Of a stretch of DNA of 64,000 nt, positions 8,907-18,111 are shown piece after piece. Below the pieces are notes generated by a model that searched no databases, was not told the origin of the DNA, and saw only the letters and a list, made by a program, of their open reading frames with translations. Location: positions 62,001 to 126,000 of the forward strand of contig CBDUHN010000003.1 in NCBI GenBank assembly GCA_965367295.1. Direction: 5' to 3'. The translations under genes were made by a program, and so were the position numbers. Within the stretch, counting starts at the first letter, position 1. Every line of letters starts with the position of its first letter. The stretch comes from JAIVHA01 sp965367295 (GTDB taxonomy: Bacteria > Pseudomonadota > Gammaproteobacteria > DSM-19610).

Positions 8907-10405
8907 CAGAACCTCGGCAGCTCGGGGTGGGGCAGGGCACCCTGGTGCACATGCAGGGCACCGAACTCGGCGCAGCGATGCAGGGTCGGGACCGCCTTGC
9001 CGGGGTTGAGCAGGCCCTCGGGATCAAAGGCGGCCTTGAGGGCGTGAAACTGGGTGAGTTCGGCGGCTGGAAACTGCACGCACATCTGGTCCAGTTTTTC
9101 GATACCGATACCGTGTTCACCGGTGACGGTGCCACCCACCTCCACGCACAGCTCCAGGATCCGGCCGCCGAAGGACTCGGCCTTTTCCAGCTCGCCGGGG
9201 ATGTTGGCATCAAACAGGATCAGCGGGTGCAGGTTGCCGTCACCGGCATGGAACACATTGGCCACCCGCAGCCCGTACTCGTCCGACATGCGGGCGATGC
9301 GGGTCAGCACCTGGCCGAGGTGGCGGCGCGGGATGGTACCGTCCATGCAGTAATAGTCGGGGGAGATGCGGCCCACCGCAGGAAAGGCCGCCTTGCGGCC
9401 GGCCCAGAACCGGGCGCGCTCCTCATCACTCTGCGCCGTACGCACATCCACTGCGCCGCTGCCCAGCAGCAGTTGCCGCACCCGCAGCACCTGCTCGGAT
9501 ACCTCGGCATTGGTGCCGTCGATCTCGCACAGCAGGATCGCCGCCGCCTCGACCGGGTAACCGGCATGCACGAAGTCCTCGGCAGCCCGGATGGACGGGT
9601 TGTCCATCATCTCCAGTCCCGCGGGAATGATGCCGGCCCCGATGATCTGCGCCACCGCCTGGCCGGCGGTCTCGATATCATCGAAGGCCGCCAGCAGCAC
9701 CTGGGCCCGCTCGGGTCGCGGCAGCAGTTTCACCGTGACCTCCACGATCACGCCGAGCATGCCCTCGGAGCCGTTGACCAATGCCAGCAGGTCATAGCCC
9801 GGGGCGTCCAGCGCCTGCGAGCCCAGCACGAGCAGCTCGCCGTCGATGGTGAGCAGGGTGACCGACAGTACGTTGTGTACGGTCAGGCCGTATTTCAGGC
9901 AATGCACGCCACCGGAGTTCTCCGCCACATTGCCGCCGATGGAACAGGCGATCTGGGAGGAGGGGTCGGGGGCGTAATACAGGCCATAGGGGGCCGCCGC
10001 CTCGGAGATGGCGAGGTTGCGCACCCCGGGCTGCACCCGCGCACAGCGGTTGGCCTGGTCGATGTCGAGGATGCGGTTGAACTTTGCCATGCCCATGAGC
10101 ACGCCGTTTTCCAGCGGCAGCGCGCCACCGGACAGGCCGGTGCCGGCCCCGCGGGCCACCACCGGGATGCTGCGCTCCCGGCAGATGCGCAGCACCGCCT
10201 GGGCCTGTGCGACGGTTTCCGGCAGGGCCACCAGCATGGGCAGGTGGCGATAGGCGGACAGGCCGTCGCATTCATAGGGTCGCAATGCCTCCGCCTCCAC
10301 CAGTACCGCGGCGGCCGGCAGCACCTGCAACAGGGCCTGGGCCAGCTCGGCGCGCTCAGCACTGCTGACACTGCGGCTACGGTCACCGTACAACTCCGTT
10401 ACCAT
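8906..10405 (-). CDS. glcD: glycolate oxidase subunit GlcD (FAD-linked)
   Basis: A 499-residue catalytic subunit, the same length as E. coli GlcD. It has the PCMH FAD-binding stretch PVVARGAGTGLSGGALP, NVAENSGGVHCLKYG, and the FAD_oxidase_C region ending VTGEHGIGIEKLDQM. The ATG at 10405 (MVTELYGDRSR) is chosen over a longer frame because the upstream residues do not resemble the family. First gene of glcDEF. Its presence implies the cell handles glycolate, for example from phosphoglycolate salvage. Confidence 0.93.
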   Translation of the reverse strand: MVTELYGDRSRSVSSAERAELAQALLQVLPAAAVLVEAEALRPYECDGLSAYRHLPMLVALPETVAQAQAVLRICRERSIPVVARGAGTGLSGGALPLENGVLMGMAKFNRILDIDQANRCARVQPGVRNLAISEAAAPYGLYYAPDPSSQIACSIGGNVAENSGGVHCLKYGLTVHNVLSVTLLTIDGELLVLGSQALDAPGYDLLALVNGSEGMLGVIVEVTVKLLPRPERAQVLLAAFDDIETAGQAVAQIIGAGIIPAGLEMMDNPSIRAAEDFVHAGYPVEAAAILLCEIDGTNAEVSEQVLRVRQLLLGSGAVDVRTAQSDEERARFWAGRKAAFPAVGRISPDYYCMDGTIPRRHLGQVLTRIARMSDEYGLRVANVFHAGDGNLHPLILFDANIPGELEKAESFGGRILELCVEVGGTVTGEHGIGIEKLDQMCVQFPAAELTQFHALKAAFDPEGLLNPGKAVPTLHRCAEFGALHVHQGALPHPELPRF

Positions 10406-10653
10406 CCTGTCTCCCGTGAAGCCCCATGTGAACCGAAGCGGATCCGGCATCGAACAAAAACCCAGGCATTGTAACCACATCCCGCATCACGGATGTCCAT
10501 GCAGTTCACTAGGAAATTCGCCATCGGCCACAGGCTGCACTTGCATCCTGTCCGGGTCGCCCGGACCGCTCTCCCGGCAATGGCCCTGCTTTGGAGCGCG
10601 CTTCTGGTGTACAATCAAACCCCTTTTTGCACGCATTACCGAGGCACTTCGCA

Positions 10654-11205
10654 GTGGAACAGTATCGTGGCACCACCATTCTTTCGGTCCGGCGCAACGG
10701 TCGGGTCGTTATCGGCGGCGATGGCCAGGTTTCGCTCGGCAATACGGTGATGAAGGGTAATGCCCGTAAGGTGCGGCGCCTGTTCCGCGACGAGGTGATC
10801 GCCGGCTTTGCCGGTGGCACCGCCGATGCCTTCACCCTGTTCGAGCGCTTCGAGGCCAAGCTGGAAAAACACCACGGCAACCTCACCCGCGCCGCCGTCG
10901 AGCTGGCCAAGGACTGGCGCACCGATCGCATGCTGCGCCGCCTGGAAGCCCTGCTGGCGGTGGCGGACCGCACCAACTCGCTGATCATCACCGGCAACGG
11001 CGATGTGATCGAACCGGAGGAGGGCCTGATCGCCATCGGCTCCGGCGGTCCCTTTGCCCAGGCCGCAGCACGCGCCCTGCTGGAAAATACCGAGCTGGAG
11101 GCCCGCGACATCGTCGAGAAGGGGCTGGCCATCGCTGCGGACATCTGCATCTACACCAACCACAATCGCACCATCGAAGAACTCAACTACGCCGTCGAGG
11201 CCTAG
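10654..11205 (+). CDS. hslV: ATP-dependent protease subunit HslV
   Basis: A 183-residue N-terminal-nucleophile peptidase that forms the proteolytic core of HslUV. The GTG at 10654 gives the family N-terminus (M)EQYRGTTILSVRR, where cleavage before Thr would expose the catalytic threonine. The conserved VIGGDGQVSLGN and AGFAGGTADAF follow. A longer frame starting at 10591 lacks similarity. hslU follows 14 bases downstream. Confidence 0.94.
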   Translation: MEQYRGTTILSVRRNGRVVIGGDGQVSLGNTVMKGNARKVRRLFRDEVIAGFAGGTADAFTLFERFEAKLEKHHGNLTRAAVELAKDWRTDRMLRRLEALLAVADRTNSLIITGNGDVIEPEEGLIAIGSGGPFAQAAARALLENTELEARDIVEKGLAIAADICIYTNHNRTIEELNYAVEA

Positions 11206-11219
11206 GAATCCAGCGCACC

Positions 11220-12554
11220 ATGTCGGATATGACCCCCCGCGAAATCGTCCAGGAACTGGACAAACACATCATCGGTCAGGATGACGCCAAGCGCTCCGTG
11301 GCCATTGCCCTGCGCAACCGCTGGCGGCGCATGCAGGTGGAGGAGCCGCTGCGCGGCGAGATCACCCCCAAGAACATTCTCATGATCGGCCCCACCGGTG
11401 TTGGCAAGACCGAGATTGCCCGGCGCCTGGCACGGCTGGCCAACGCGCCATTCCTGAAAGTGGAAGCCACCAAATTCACCGAAGTCGGTTATGTGGGCCG
11501 TGACGTGGAATCCATCATCCGCGACCTGGTGGACATCGCCATCAAGATGAACCGCGAAGAGGAAATGGCCAAGGTCAAACACCGTGCCGAGGATGCCGCC
11601 GAGGAACGCATCCTCGAAGTGCTGCTGCCACGCCCGCACAGTGTCGGTTTCAGCGCCGAGCAACCCGAGACCGGGGATTCGGATACCCGCCAGAAGCTGC
11701 GCAAGCGCTTGCGCGAAGGCGCCTTCGACGATCGTGAAATCGAAATCGAGGTGTCCGCCACCCCCATCGGCGTGGAAATCATGGCACCCCCGGGCATGGA
11801 AGACATGACCAACCAGCTGCAGAGCCTGTTTGCCAACATGGGTAGCGGCCGTACCAAGACCCGCAAACTCAAGGTGGCCGATGCCCTCAAGGTGATGGTC
11901 GAGGAAGAGGCCGCGAAGATGGTCAATGAGGAAAACGTCAAGCTCAACGCGGTAAAAAGCGTGGAGCAGAACGGCATCGTGTTCCTTGATGAAATCGACA
12001 AGGTCACCCAGCGTTCCGAGACCAGCGGCGCCGATGTATCCCGGGAAGGGGTACAGCGTGACCTGCTGCCGCTGGTGGAGGGCTGCAGTGTGACCACCAA
12101 GCACGGTATGGTGAAGACCGATCACATCCTGTTCATCGCCTCCGGCGCCTTCCACCTGTCCAAGCCCTCGGACCTGATCCCGGAACTGCAGGGACGGCTG
12201 CCCATCCGTGTTGAACTGGGTGCGCTGAGCGTAGGTGATTTCGTGCGTATCCTCACCGAGCCCGACGCCTCGCTGACCGAACAGTACAGCGCCCTGATGG
12301 CCACCGAGGGCCTGGAGCTGAGCTTCACCGCGGAGGGTATCAGCCGCATTGCCGAGATTGCCTGGGAGGTAAACGAGCGCACCGAGAACATCGGTGCGCG
12401 GCGCCTGCACACGGTCATGGAACGGCTGCTGGAAACCGTGTCCTTCGAGGCCGCGGATAAATCCGGTACAAGTCTCGCGGTAGACAAAGCCTACGTGGAT
12501 GCGCATCTTGCCGAACTGTCCCAGGACGAAGACCTGAGCCGTTACATACTCTAA
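11220..12554 (+). CDS. hslU: ATP-dependent protease ATPase subunit HslU
   Basis: A 444-residue AAA+ unfoldase. It has Walker A GPTGVGKTEIARRLA, Walker B IVFLDEIDKV, sensor and arginine-finger region ENIGARRLHTVMERLLE, and an I-domain between them (residues about 110-240). It ends in EDLSRYIL, the C-terminal tail that docks into HslV. It forms an operon with hslV. Confidence 0.96.
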   Translation: MSDMTPREIVQELDKHIIGQDDAKRSVAIALRNRWRRMQVEEPLRGEITPKNILMIGPTGVGKTEIARRLARLANAPFLKVEATKFTEVGYVGRDVESIIRDLVDIAIKMNREEEMAKVKHRAEDAAEERILEVLLPRPHSVGFSAEQPETGDSDTRQKLRKRLREGAFDDREIEIEVSATPIGVEIMAPPGMEDMTNQLQSLFANMGSGRTKTRKLKVADALKVMVEEEAAKMVNEENVKLNAVKSVEQNGIVFLDEIDKVTQRSETSGADVSREGVQRDLLPLVEGCSVTTKHGMVKTDHILFIASGAFHLSKPSDLIPELQGRLPIRVELGALSVGDFVRILTEPDASLTEQYSALMATEGLELSFTAEGISRIAEIAWEVNERTENIGARRLHTVMERLLETVSFEAADKSGTSLAVDKAYVDAHLAELSQDEDLSRYIL

Positions 12555-12603
12555 ATCAACCTACGGGATGCGGGGATATACCCGCGTTGCGATGGAGAAC
12601 ACA

Positions 12604-12972
12604 ATGTCCAACAGCCCCAAACCGACTGACATCAAGCTGCACCAGCAATCCCGGGTGCTGGAGATCACCTTCAACACCGGTGAGACCTTCAACCTGCCCT
12701 GCGAATACCTGCGCGTCTATTCCCCCTCCGCCGAGGTGCAGGGCCATGGCCCCGGCCAGGGCAAGCTGCAGCTGGACAAGGAAGATGTCAATATCAAGAA
12801 CATCTCCCAGGTAGGTACCTACGCCATCCAGCTGTATTTTGACGATGATCATGACACCGGGATCTATTCCTGGGATACCCTGTATGACCTCGGTAAAAAT
12901 CAGGAGGCCTACTGGCAGGATTACCTCAAGCGCCTGAAGGAAGCCGGTGCCCCCCACAGCCAGTTGAGTTGA
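12604..12972 (+). CDS. DUF971 (gamma-butyrobetaine hydroxylase-like N-terminal) protein
   Basis: A 122-residue protein that consists of the DUF971 domain: FNTGETFNLPCEYLRVYSPSAEVQGHG and GTYAIQLYFDDDHDTGIYSWD. The ATG at 12604 has a GGAG site about 7 bases upstream. In gammaproteobacteria this gene commonly sits between hslVU and ubiE, as here. The domain is often linked to iron-sulfur cluster or metal handling, but no function can be assigned from this sequence alone. ubiE starts 4 bases after the stop. Confidence 0.88.
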   Translation: MSNSPKPTDIKLHQQSRVLEITFNTGETFNLPCEYLRVYSPSAEVQGHGPGQGKLQLDKEDVNIKNISQVGTYAIQLYFDDDHDTGIYSWDTLYDLGKNQEAYWQDYLKRLKEAGAPHSQLS

Positions 12973-12976
12973 TGTC

Positions 12977-13732
12977 ATGAACCCGGATCAAAAAAACTCC
13001 ACCCATTTCGGCTTCCAGCAGGTTCCCCTGGAGGAAAAGGTCCGCAGGGTGGGTGCGGTATTTGATTCCGTGGCCAGCAAATACGACATCATGAACGATG
13101 TGATGTCCCTGGGCATCCACCGGCTCTGGAAACGCTTCACCATCGAACGCAGCGGCGTGCGTGCCGGCCAGCGGGTGCTGGATCTGGCCGGTGGTACCGG
13201 GGATCTTACCGCACGCTTTTCGCGCATGGTGGGCCCGGAAGGCGAGGTGGTGATCGCCGACATCAATGGCGCCATGCTGCGCCAGGGCCGTTCCCGGCTA
13301 CTCGACGAGGGCATCAGTGGCAATGTGCGCTATGTGCAGGCCAATGCCGAGTGCCTGCCGTTTCCCGACAACCACTTCGACTGCATTACCATCGCCTTCG
13401 GTCTGCGCAACGTCACCGACAAGCAAGCGGCGCTGAATTCCATGTTCCGGGTGCTTAAACCCGGCGGCCGGTTACTGGTGCTGGAATTCTCCAAAACCAC
13501 GCTGCCGGGTCTCAAGCCGCTCTATGATTTCTACTCATTCAAGATTCTGCCCAGGATGGGCAAGCTGATCGCCAACGATGAGCAAAGCTACCGCTACCTG
13601 GCTGAATCCATTCGCATGCATCCCGACCAGGAAACCCTCAAGGGCATGATGGAGCAGGCCGGCTTCGAGGATTGCGATTACTTCAACCTGAGCGGCGGCA
13701 TCGTGGCCCTGCACCGCGGTTTCAAGTTCTGA
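12977..13732 (+). CDS. ubiE: ubiquinone/menaquinone C-methyltransferase
   Basis: A 251-residue SAM-dependent methyltransferase of quinone synthesis, identical in length to E. coli UbiE. The family signatures are FDSVASKYDIMNDVMSLG, the SAM loop VLDLAGGTGDLT, and LRNVTDKQAALNSMFRVLKP. The TGA overlaps the ATG of the next gene. Confidence 0.95.
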   Translation: MNPDQKNSTHFGFQQVPLEEKVRRVGAVFDSVASKYDIMNDVMSLGIHRLWKRFTIERSGVRAGQRVLDLAGGTGDLTARFSRMVGPEGEVVIADINGAMLRQGRSRLLDEGISGNVRYVQANAECLPFPDNHFDCITIAFGLRNVTDKQAALNSMFRVLKPGGRLLVLEFSKTTLPGLKPLYDFYSFKILPRMGKLIANDEQSYRYLAESIRMHPDQETLKGMMEQAGFEDCDYFNLSGGIVALHRGFKF

Positions 13733-14229
13733 TGCCCCGGCAAGCATCGGTCGAGTATGCGAGTCCCGCTGCCCGGCTGCTGGCCATCCTGGCCGATGTG
13801 CTGATTCTGCTGTTCCTGTTCGCCCTGGCCCGCTTTGTACCGGTACTGATCGATCCGGCCCAGCACCTGGCCAGCCAGTCACCCGCCACTCCCTGGATCA
13901 TCACACCTTCAGACTTGCTCGGCGCCTTTGTCATTGCCATGCTGGTCACTGCGCTGTTCTGGAACCGGCTCGCCGGCACCCCCGGCAAGCTGCTGATGGG
14001 GATCCGCGTCATCTCCCTCGCCACCGGCCACGCCCCGGCACTGGGACAGTCCCTGCTGCGTTTCGCCGCCTACCTGGTCTCGCTGCTGCCGGCCTCCCTC
14101 GGTTTTCTCTGGTCCTTCTGGGACCGGCGCAGCCAGGGTTTTCACGACAAGCTCAGCGGTACGGTGGTGATCGTGGACGACGAGTCGAGCAAACCCCTGG
14201 CCCAGTTGCTGGAAGAGGCACGCACATGA
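13732..14229 (+). CDS. RDD family membrane protein
   Basis: A 165-residue inner-membrane protein of the RDD family. It has an opening helix AARLLAILADVLILLFLFALARF in which the family Asp sits, a second helix (FVIAMLVTALFWNRLAGT), the motif GTPGKLLMGIRV, and the segment WDRRSQGFHDKLSGTVVI typical of RDD C-termini. It is spliced into the ubiE-ubiJ-ubiB operon with overlaps on both sides (TGATG before, ATGA after). Its role is unknown; co-translation with quinone genes is the only clue. Confidence 0.85.
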   Translation: MPRQASVEYASPAARLLAILADVLILLFLFALARFVPVLIDPAQHLASQSPATPWIITPSDLLGAFVIAMLVTALFWNRLAGTPGKLLMGIRVISLATGHAPALGQSLLRFAAYLVSLLPASLGFLWSFWDRRSQGFHDKLSGTVVIVDDESSKPLAQLLEEART

Positions 14230-14852
14230 TCCCCATGGCTGTCATCGCCGGGCTGGAAACCGCCATCAACCGCTATCTGGAGCTGGACCCCGATACGCTG
14301 CAACGCCTGGCGGCACTGGAAGGCAAGGTGATCGGCGTGCAGTGGCGCGGCACCGGACTGGCGCTGTACTTCCTGCCCGGCCCCAGGGGCCTGCAGCTGT
14401 TAAGCCATTACGAAGGCGAACCGGACACCCTGCTGACCGGCAACCCCTTCGCGCTGGCCGAACTCGGGCTCGGCGGTGATCGCGAAAAGGCGCTGTTTTC
14501 CGGCGCCGTGGAAATCCGTGGCAACACCGATACCGGCCAGCACTTCCAGGACATCCTGCAGGCCATGGATATCGACTGGGAGGAACACCTGTCCCATCTC
14601 GTCGGTGATGTGGCGGCGCACCAGGCGGGTAATCTCGCCCGCGACGCACAGCAGTATGCGCGCACAAGCGCCCACACCCTGAACCAGGACCTCGGTGAAT
14701 ATCTCACCGAGGAGGCACAGTTGCTACCGGCCCGCATCCAGGTGGAAAACTTTCTCGATGACATCGACCGGCTACGCATGGACGCAGACCGCCTGGAGGC
14801 CCGGGTCCAGCGCCTGTTCGCGCGCGCCCACCGCGACGATTCCACTCCATGA
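14226..14852 (+). CDS. ubiJ: ubiquinone biosynthesis accessory factor UbiJ (SCP2 domain)
   Basis: A 208-residue lipid-binding accessory protein of the ubiquinone-synthesis metabolon. The N-terminal SCP2-like domain (residues about 10-115) contains GNPFALAELGLGGDREKALFSG, and a C-terminal amphipathic helical tail follows (VENFLDDIDRLRMDADRLEARVQRL). It sits directly upstream of ubiB, the order found in most gammaproteobacteria, with 4-base overlaps on both sides. Confidence 0.9.
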   Translation: MIPMAVIAGLETAINRYLELDPDTLQRLAALEGKVIGVQWRGTGLALYFLPGPRGLQLLSHYEGEPDTLLTGNPFALAELGLGGDREKALFSGAVEIRGNTDTGQHFQDILQAMDIDWEEHLSHLVGDVAAHQAGNLARDAQQYARTSAHTLNQDLGEYLTEEAQLLPARIQVENFLDDIDRLRMDADRLEARVQRLFARAHRDDSTP

Positions 14853-16507
14853 TCCGTTTTTCGCAACTGTTTCGGCTGGCCTACATCAGCCTGGTCCTGG
14901 TTCGCCATGGACTGGATGAAATCGTGCTGGCCACCCACCTGTTCCGGCCGGTGCGCTTCCTGTGGTACTTCGCACCCTGGAACTGGTTCCGGCGTTACCG
15001 CGAACCACGCGGCGTACGCATCCGCCGCACCCTCGAAGACCTGGGCCCGATCTTCGTCAAGTTCGGCCAGATCCTCTCCACCCGCAAGGACCTGCTGCCC
15101 GACGACATCGTCGCCGAGCTCACCAAATTACAGGACCGGGTGCCTCCCTTTCCCGGCCCACAGGCACGCAAGGTGATCGAACAGGCCTATGGCCAGCCCG
15201 TGCAGCAGGTGTTCCAGCACTTCGACGAAACCCCACTGGCCTCCGCTTCCATCGCCCAGGTGCATACCGCCACCCTGATGGACGGCACCGATGTGGTGAT
15301 CAAGGTGGTGCGCCCCGGCATCGAGAAAACCATCCGCCGCGATGTGGACCTGTTGCTGTACATGGCACAGCTGGCTGAACGCTACTGGAAAGAAGGCAAG
15401 CGCCTGCGACCCTGTGAGGTAGTCACGGAATTCCAGAAGACCCTGTATGACGAACTCGACCTGCTGCGCGAGGCCGCCAACGCTTCGCAGTTGCGGCGCA
15501 ACTTCCCCGACTCGCCGGTGCTGTATGTACCGGAGGTGTACTGGCCGTACTGCCATCGCAACGTCATGGTGATGGAGCGGATTTACGGTACGCCCATCGG
15601 TAATATCCCGGCACTGCGCGAACAGGGCGTGGACTTCAAACAACTGGCCGAACGCGGTGTGGAGATCTTCTTCACACAGGTGTTTCGCCACAATTTCTTT
15701 CATGCCGACATGCACCCGGGCAACATCTTCGTCGGTGACAATGGCCGCTACATCGCCGTGGATTTCGGCATCATGGGCACCCTGAGCCCCGTCGACCAAC
15801 GCTACCTGGCCGAAAACTTCCTGGCCTTTTTCCAGCGCGATTACCGCCGCGTCGCGGAACTGCACGTGGAATCGGAATGGGTACCAGCCGGCACCCGCGT
15901 CGATGAGTTCGAGGCCGCCATCCGCACCGTCTGCGAACCCATCTTCGAACGACCGCTGAAAGACATCTCCTTCGGTCACCTGCTGCTGCGCCTGTTCCAG
16001 ACCGCACGTCGCTTCAACATGGAGGTGCAGCCACAACTGGTGCTGCTACAGAAAACCCTGCTCAACATCGAAGGCCTGGGCCGCCAGCTGTATCCCGACC
16101 TCGATCTCTGGGCCACCGCCAAACCCTTCCTGGAACGCTGGATGAGCGAACAGGTCGGTGTGCGTGCACTGATGAACAACCTGCGCAAGAGTGCACCGCA
16201 ATGGGCCGAGACCCTGCCGGAAGTCCCCGCCCTGCTGCACAAGACCCTCAAGGCTGCCAGCGAAGGCAAACTGCAACTGGAATGGACCTCGGAGGAAATC
16301 CGCAAACTGCGTCAGGAACTACACAACCAGCACCGACGCAGCTTCGCCGCGATGGTGGGCACCGGCCTGATCATCGCCGCGGCCATCGTGTTCGGCCTCG
16401 ACGGCCATGCACCAGCCATGATCAGCGGTGCACCGGTGCTCAGTTGGGTGTTCGGGCTCCTGGGGGTATCGCTGTTGATCTGGGCCTGGCCCGGTGACCG
16501 GGACTGA
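14849..16507 (+). CDS. ubiB: ubiquinone biosynthesis atypical kinase/ATPase UbiB
   Basis: A 552-residue ADCK/ABC1-family protein. It shows the KxGQ-containing extension FVKFGQILSTRKDLLPDD, the Ala-rich nucleotide loop ASASIAQVHTA, and the metal/catalytic segments HADMHPGNIFV and AVDFGIMG. Two transmembrane helices close the protein (residues about 500-550). It extracts or organises membrane-bound ubiquinone intermediates. It overlaps the ubiJ stop by 4 bases and is the last gene of the ube cluster. Confidence 0.95.
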   Translation: MIRFSQLFRLAYISLVLVRHGLDEIVLATHLFRPVRFLWYFAPWNWFRRYREPRGVRIRRTLEDLGPIFVKFGQILSTRKDLLPDDIVAELTKLQDRVPPFPGPQARKVIEQAYGQPVQQVFQHFDETPLASASIAQVHTATLMDGTDVVIKVVRPGIEKTIRRDVDLLLYMAQLAERYWKEGKRLRPCEVVTEFQKTLYDELDLLREAANASQLRRNFPDSPVLYVPEVYWPYCHRNVMVMERIYGTPIGNIPALREQGVDFKQLAERGVEIFFTQVFRHNFFHADMHPGNIFVGDNGRYIAVDFGIMGTLSPVDQRYLAENFLAFFQRDYRRVAELHVESEWVPAGTRVDEFEAAIRTVCEPIFERPLKDISFGHLLLRLFQTARRFNMEVQPQLVLLQKTLLNIEGLGRQLYPDLDLWATAKPFLERWMSEQVGVRALMNNLRKSAPQWAETLPEVPALLHKTLKAASEGKLQLEWTSEEIRKLRQELHNQHRRSFAAMVGTGLIIAAAIVFGLDGHAPAMISGAPVLSWVFGLLGVSLLIWAWPGDRD

Positions 16508-16828
16508 TCCTTCAACGCTTCCCCGCACATCATTGACGATGGTATTGCTGAATACCGGAGACCGATTGGTTTGCAGCATGCTCGAAACCGGTGAAACCGA
16601 AATATTGGAAATAATTCGATTGGCACCATGATTACGTTTCCTGGCAATCGTCCAAATCCCTGAATGTCTTAATTGCTGCCCGGTTTGGTGCGGCCGTGTT
16701 TATGACCATACTCAGCCCTAACAACGTGGTTGTCCTGGCAGGCAAATCCAGCGGTCTTGGAACGGCACCCCAGCACTCATCCATTATTCAGGGTGTCTGC
16801 AATCATCGATCACTGACGGTATCCCGCC
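16508..16828. other. 321-base intergenic region, nothing recognised
   Basis: I see no convincing open frame, terminator or repeat between ubiB and the YrdB-like gene. Base composition is more AT-rich than in the neighbouring ubi operon. It marks the left edge of a looser accessory stretch that runs to about 19 kb. Confidence 0.5.
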
Positions 16829-17170
16829 GTGTCTACGCTTAATCTTGCACTTAGATTCACCCTGGAACTCTGCGCACTGCTTGCCCTGGCTTTTTGGGGC
16901 GCCAGCATCGAGGCCGGTTGGGGAACAACCATCGCGCTGGCCATACTGGCACCCTTGCTCGCAGCCACAGCCTGGGGATTGCTGGTTTCTCCCAAGGCCC
17001 GGATCCGGGCACCGGCGGCAGTACAACTGGGTGTTGAACTCGTGGTATTTTTGGTGGCAGCAGCTGGCCTTGTCGCTACAGGCCAGGTTTGGTGGGCCCT
17101 GCTGTTTGCCACTGCGGTGGCGATACATGAACTTTGGCGTCTCGTGGAACTCACCAAAGGAACCGGTTAA
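16829..17170 (+). CDS. YrdB family (DUF2568) membrane protein
   Basis: A 113-residue integral membrane protein with four predicted helices. The pattern LRFTLELCALLALAFWGA, PLLAATAWGLLVSPKA and VQLGVELVVFLVAAAGL fits the DUF2568/YrdB family of unknown function. It starts with GTG at 16829. It is monocistronic as far as can be seen, and its neighbours are unrelated. Confidence 0.75.
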   Translation: MSTLNLALRFTLELCALLALAFWGASIEAGWGTTIALAILAPLLAATAWGLLVSPKARIRAPAAVQLGVELVVFLVAAAGLVATGQVWWALLFATAVAIHELWRLVELTKGTG

Positions 17171-17359
17171 CCATATAATCAAGCTGAAGCCATATCACGC
17201 GGCGTGATACCTTTGTTGCAATCTGGGAACAATGGTTGAAATGCCAACTGACAAGCATCCTGCAGCGGTAGTTGCCAGCGATGTAGCACCAGGATCCAAA
17301 CCATCGAAATGCCTTGATTGCCAGACTCGGTTACTGATCACACGAAGAACAGGATAACG

Positions 17360-17857
17360 ATGATGGGATTATTTCAGGCCGCATTACTATTAGCCACTTT
17401 GCTATGTTCCCTGGTTGCGGGATTCCTGTTTGCGTTTTCTGTAGTGGTGATGCCCGGCATAAAAAACTTGAACGACGGGGATTTTTTACGTGCCTTCCAG
17501 GTGATGGATCGGATCATCCAGGATAATCAACCAACGTTCATGCTGGTCTGGGTCGGTTCAGCCATCATGCTGATCACCTCGCTTGTGCTTGGCATCGGGC
17601 AACTGGATGCTGTTGGCCGTACATTCATCATCTGCTCGACAGGCATCTATCTTCTGGGCGTGCAGCTACCTACAATCCTCATAAATATACCGCTGAACAA
17701 CCAACTACAGGTTCTGGATATCGATGCCGCGGCAATGGATGTACTCCAGGCAGCCCGTGAAAACTTCGAGCCACGATGGAACCGTTGGAACACAGTCAGA
17801 GCCGTTTTATCAAGCCTGGTCGCTTCATTGCTGATCATCCTGTTATTCATAATTTGA
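17360..17857 (+). CDS. DUF1772 (anthrone oxygenase-like) membrane protein
   Basis: A 165-residue protein with four hydrophobic segments. FLFAFSVVVMPGIKNLNDGDFLRAFQVMDRIIQDNQPTF-type sequence (residues about 20-60) is diagnostic of DUF1772, a family related to anthrone oxygenase noxC. The ATG at 17360 lies 5 bases after AGGA and is preferred over a longer frame from 17318. The substrate is unknown. The following 250 bases hold no recognisable gene, only a short open frame (17998-18108) that I do not trust. Confidence 0.78.
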   Translation: MMGLFQAALLLATLLCSLVAGFLFAFSVVVMPGIKNLNDGDFLRAFQVMDRIIQDNQPTFMLVWVGSAIMLITSLVLGIGQLDAVGRTFIICSTGIYLLGVQLPTILINIPLNNQLQVLDIDAAAMDVLQAARENFEPRWNRWNTVRAVLSSLVASLLIILLFII

Positions 17858-18111
17858 AGATCGTTGTCGTGTGTCGTAGCCGGCATACGGCAACGTTTCA
17901 GGGAAAGTGGCGCCAGTGGTCAGTCTCGATCGCACCGATGGCAAGGAGGACTGTGTGCACACCATCGGTTACCCGGAAAGCTGAAGGCATTTCCGCATGA
18001 CACAATCAGCAGGCCTTGATTATTACGCCTGCAAGTGGTGTATCGAGCCAGTCAGGCAGCATGGTTTCCTGACAACAGATAGCTGTTTTATCGAAACAGG
18101 GGCATAGACAC

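Noticed and set aside
7899..10474. Long open frames (382 and 515 codons) on the plus strand opposite glcE and glcD
   Set aside because: They mirror conserved glcDE coding sequence, have no family-like motifs and arise from the GC-rich codon pattern.
10591..10653. Upstream extension of hslV by 21 codons
   Set aside because: The extension is not conserved in HslV and would bury the catalytic threonine behind a long leader; GTG at 10654 fits the family.
17998..18108. 36-codon open frame between the DUF1772 gene and tag
   Set aside because: No ribosome-binding site, no recognisable similarity and a stop codon just upstream in the same frame; probably chance.
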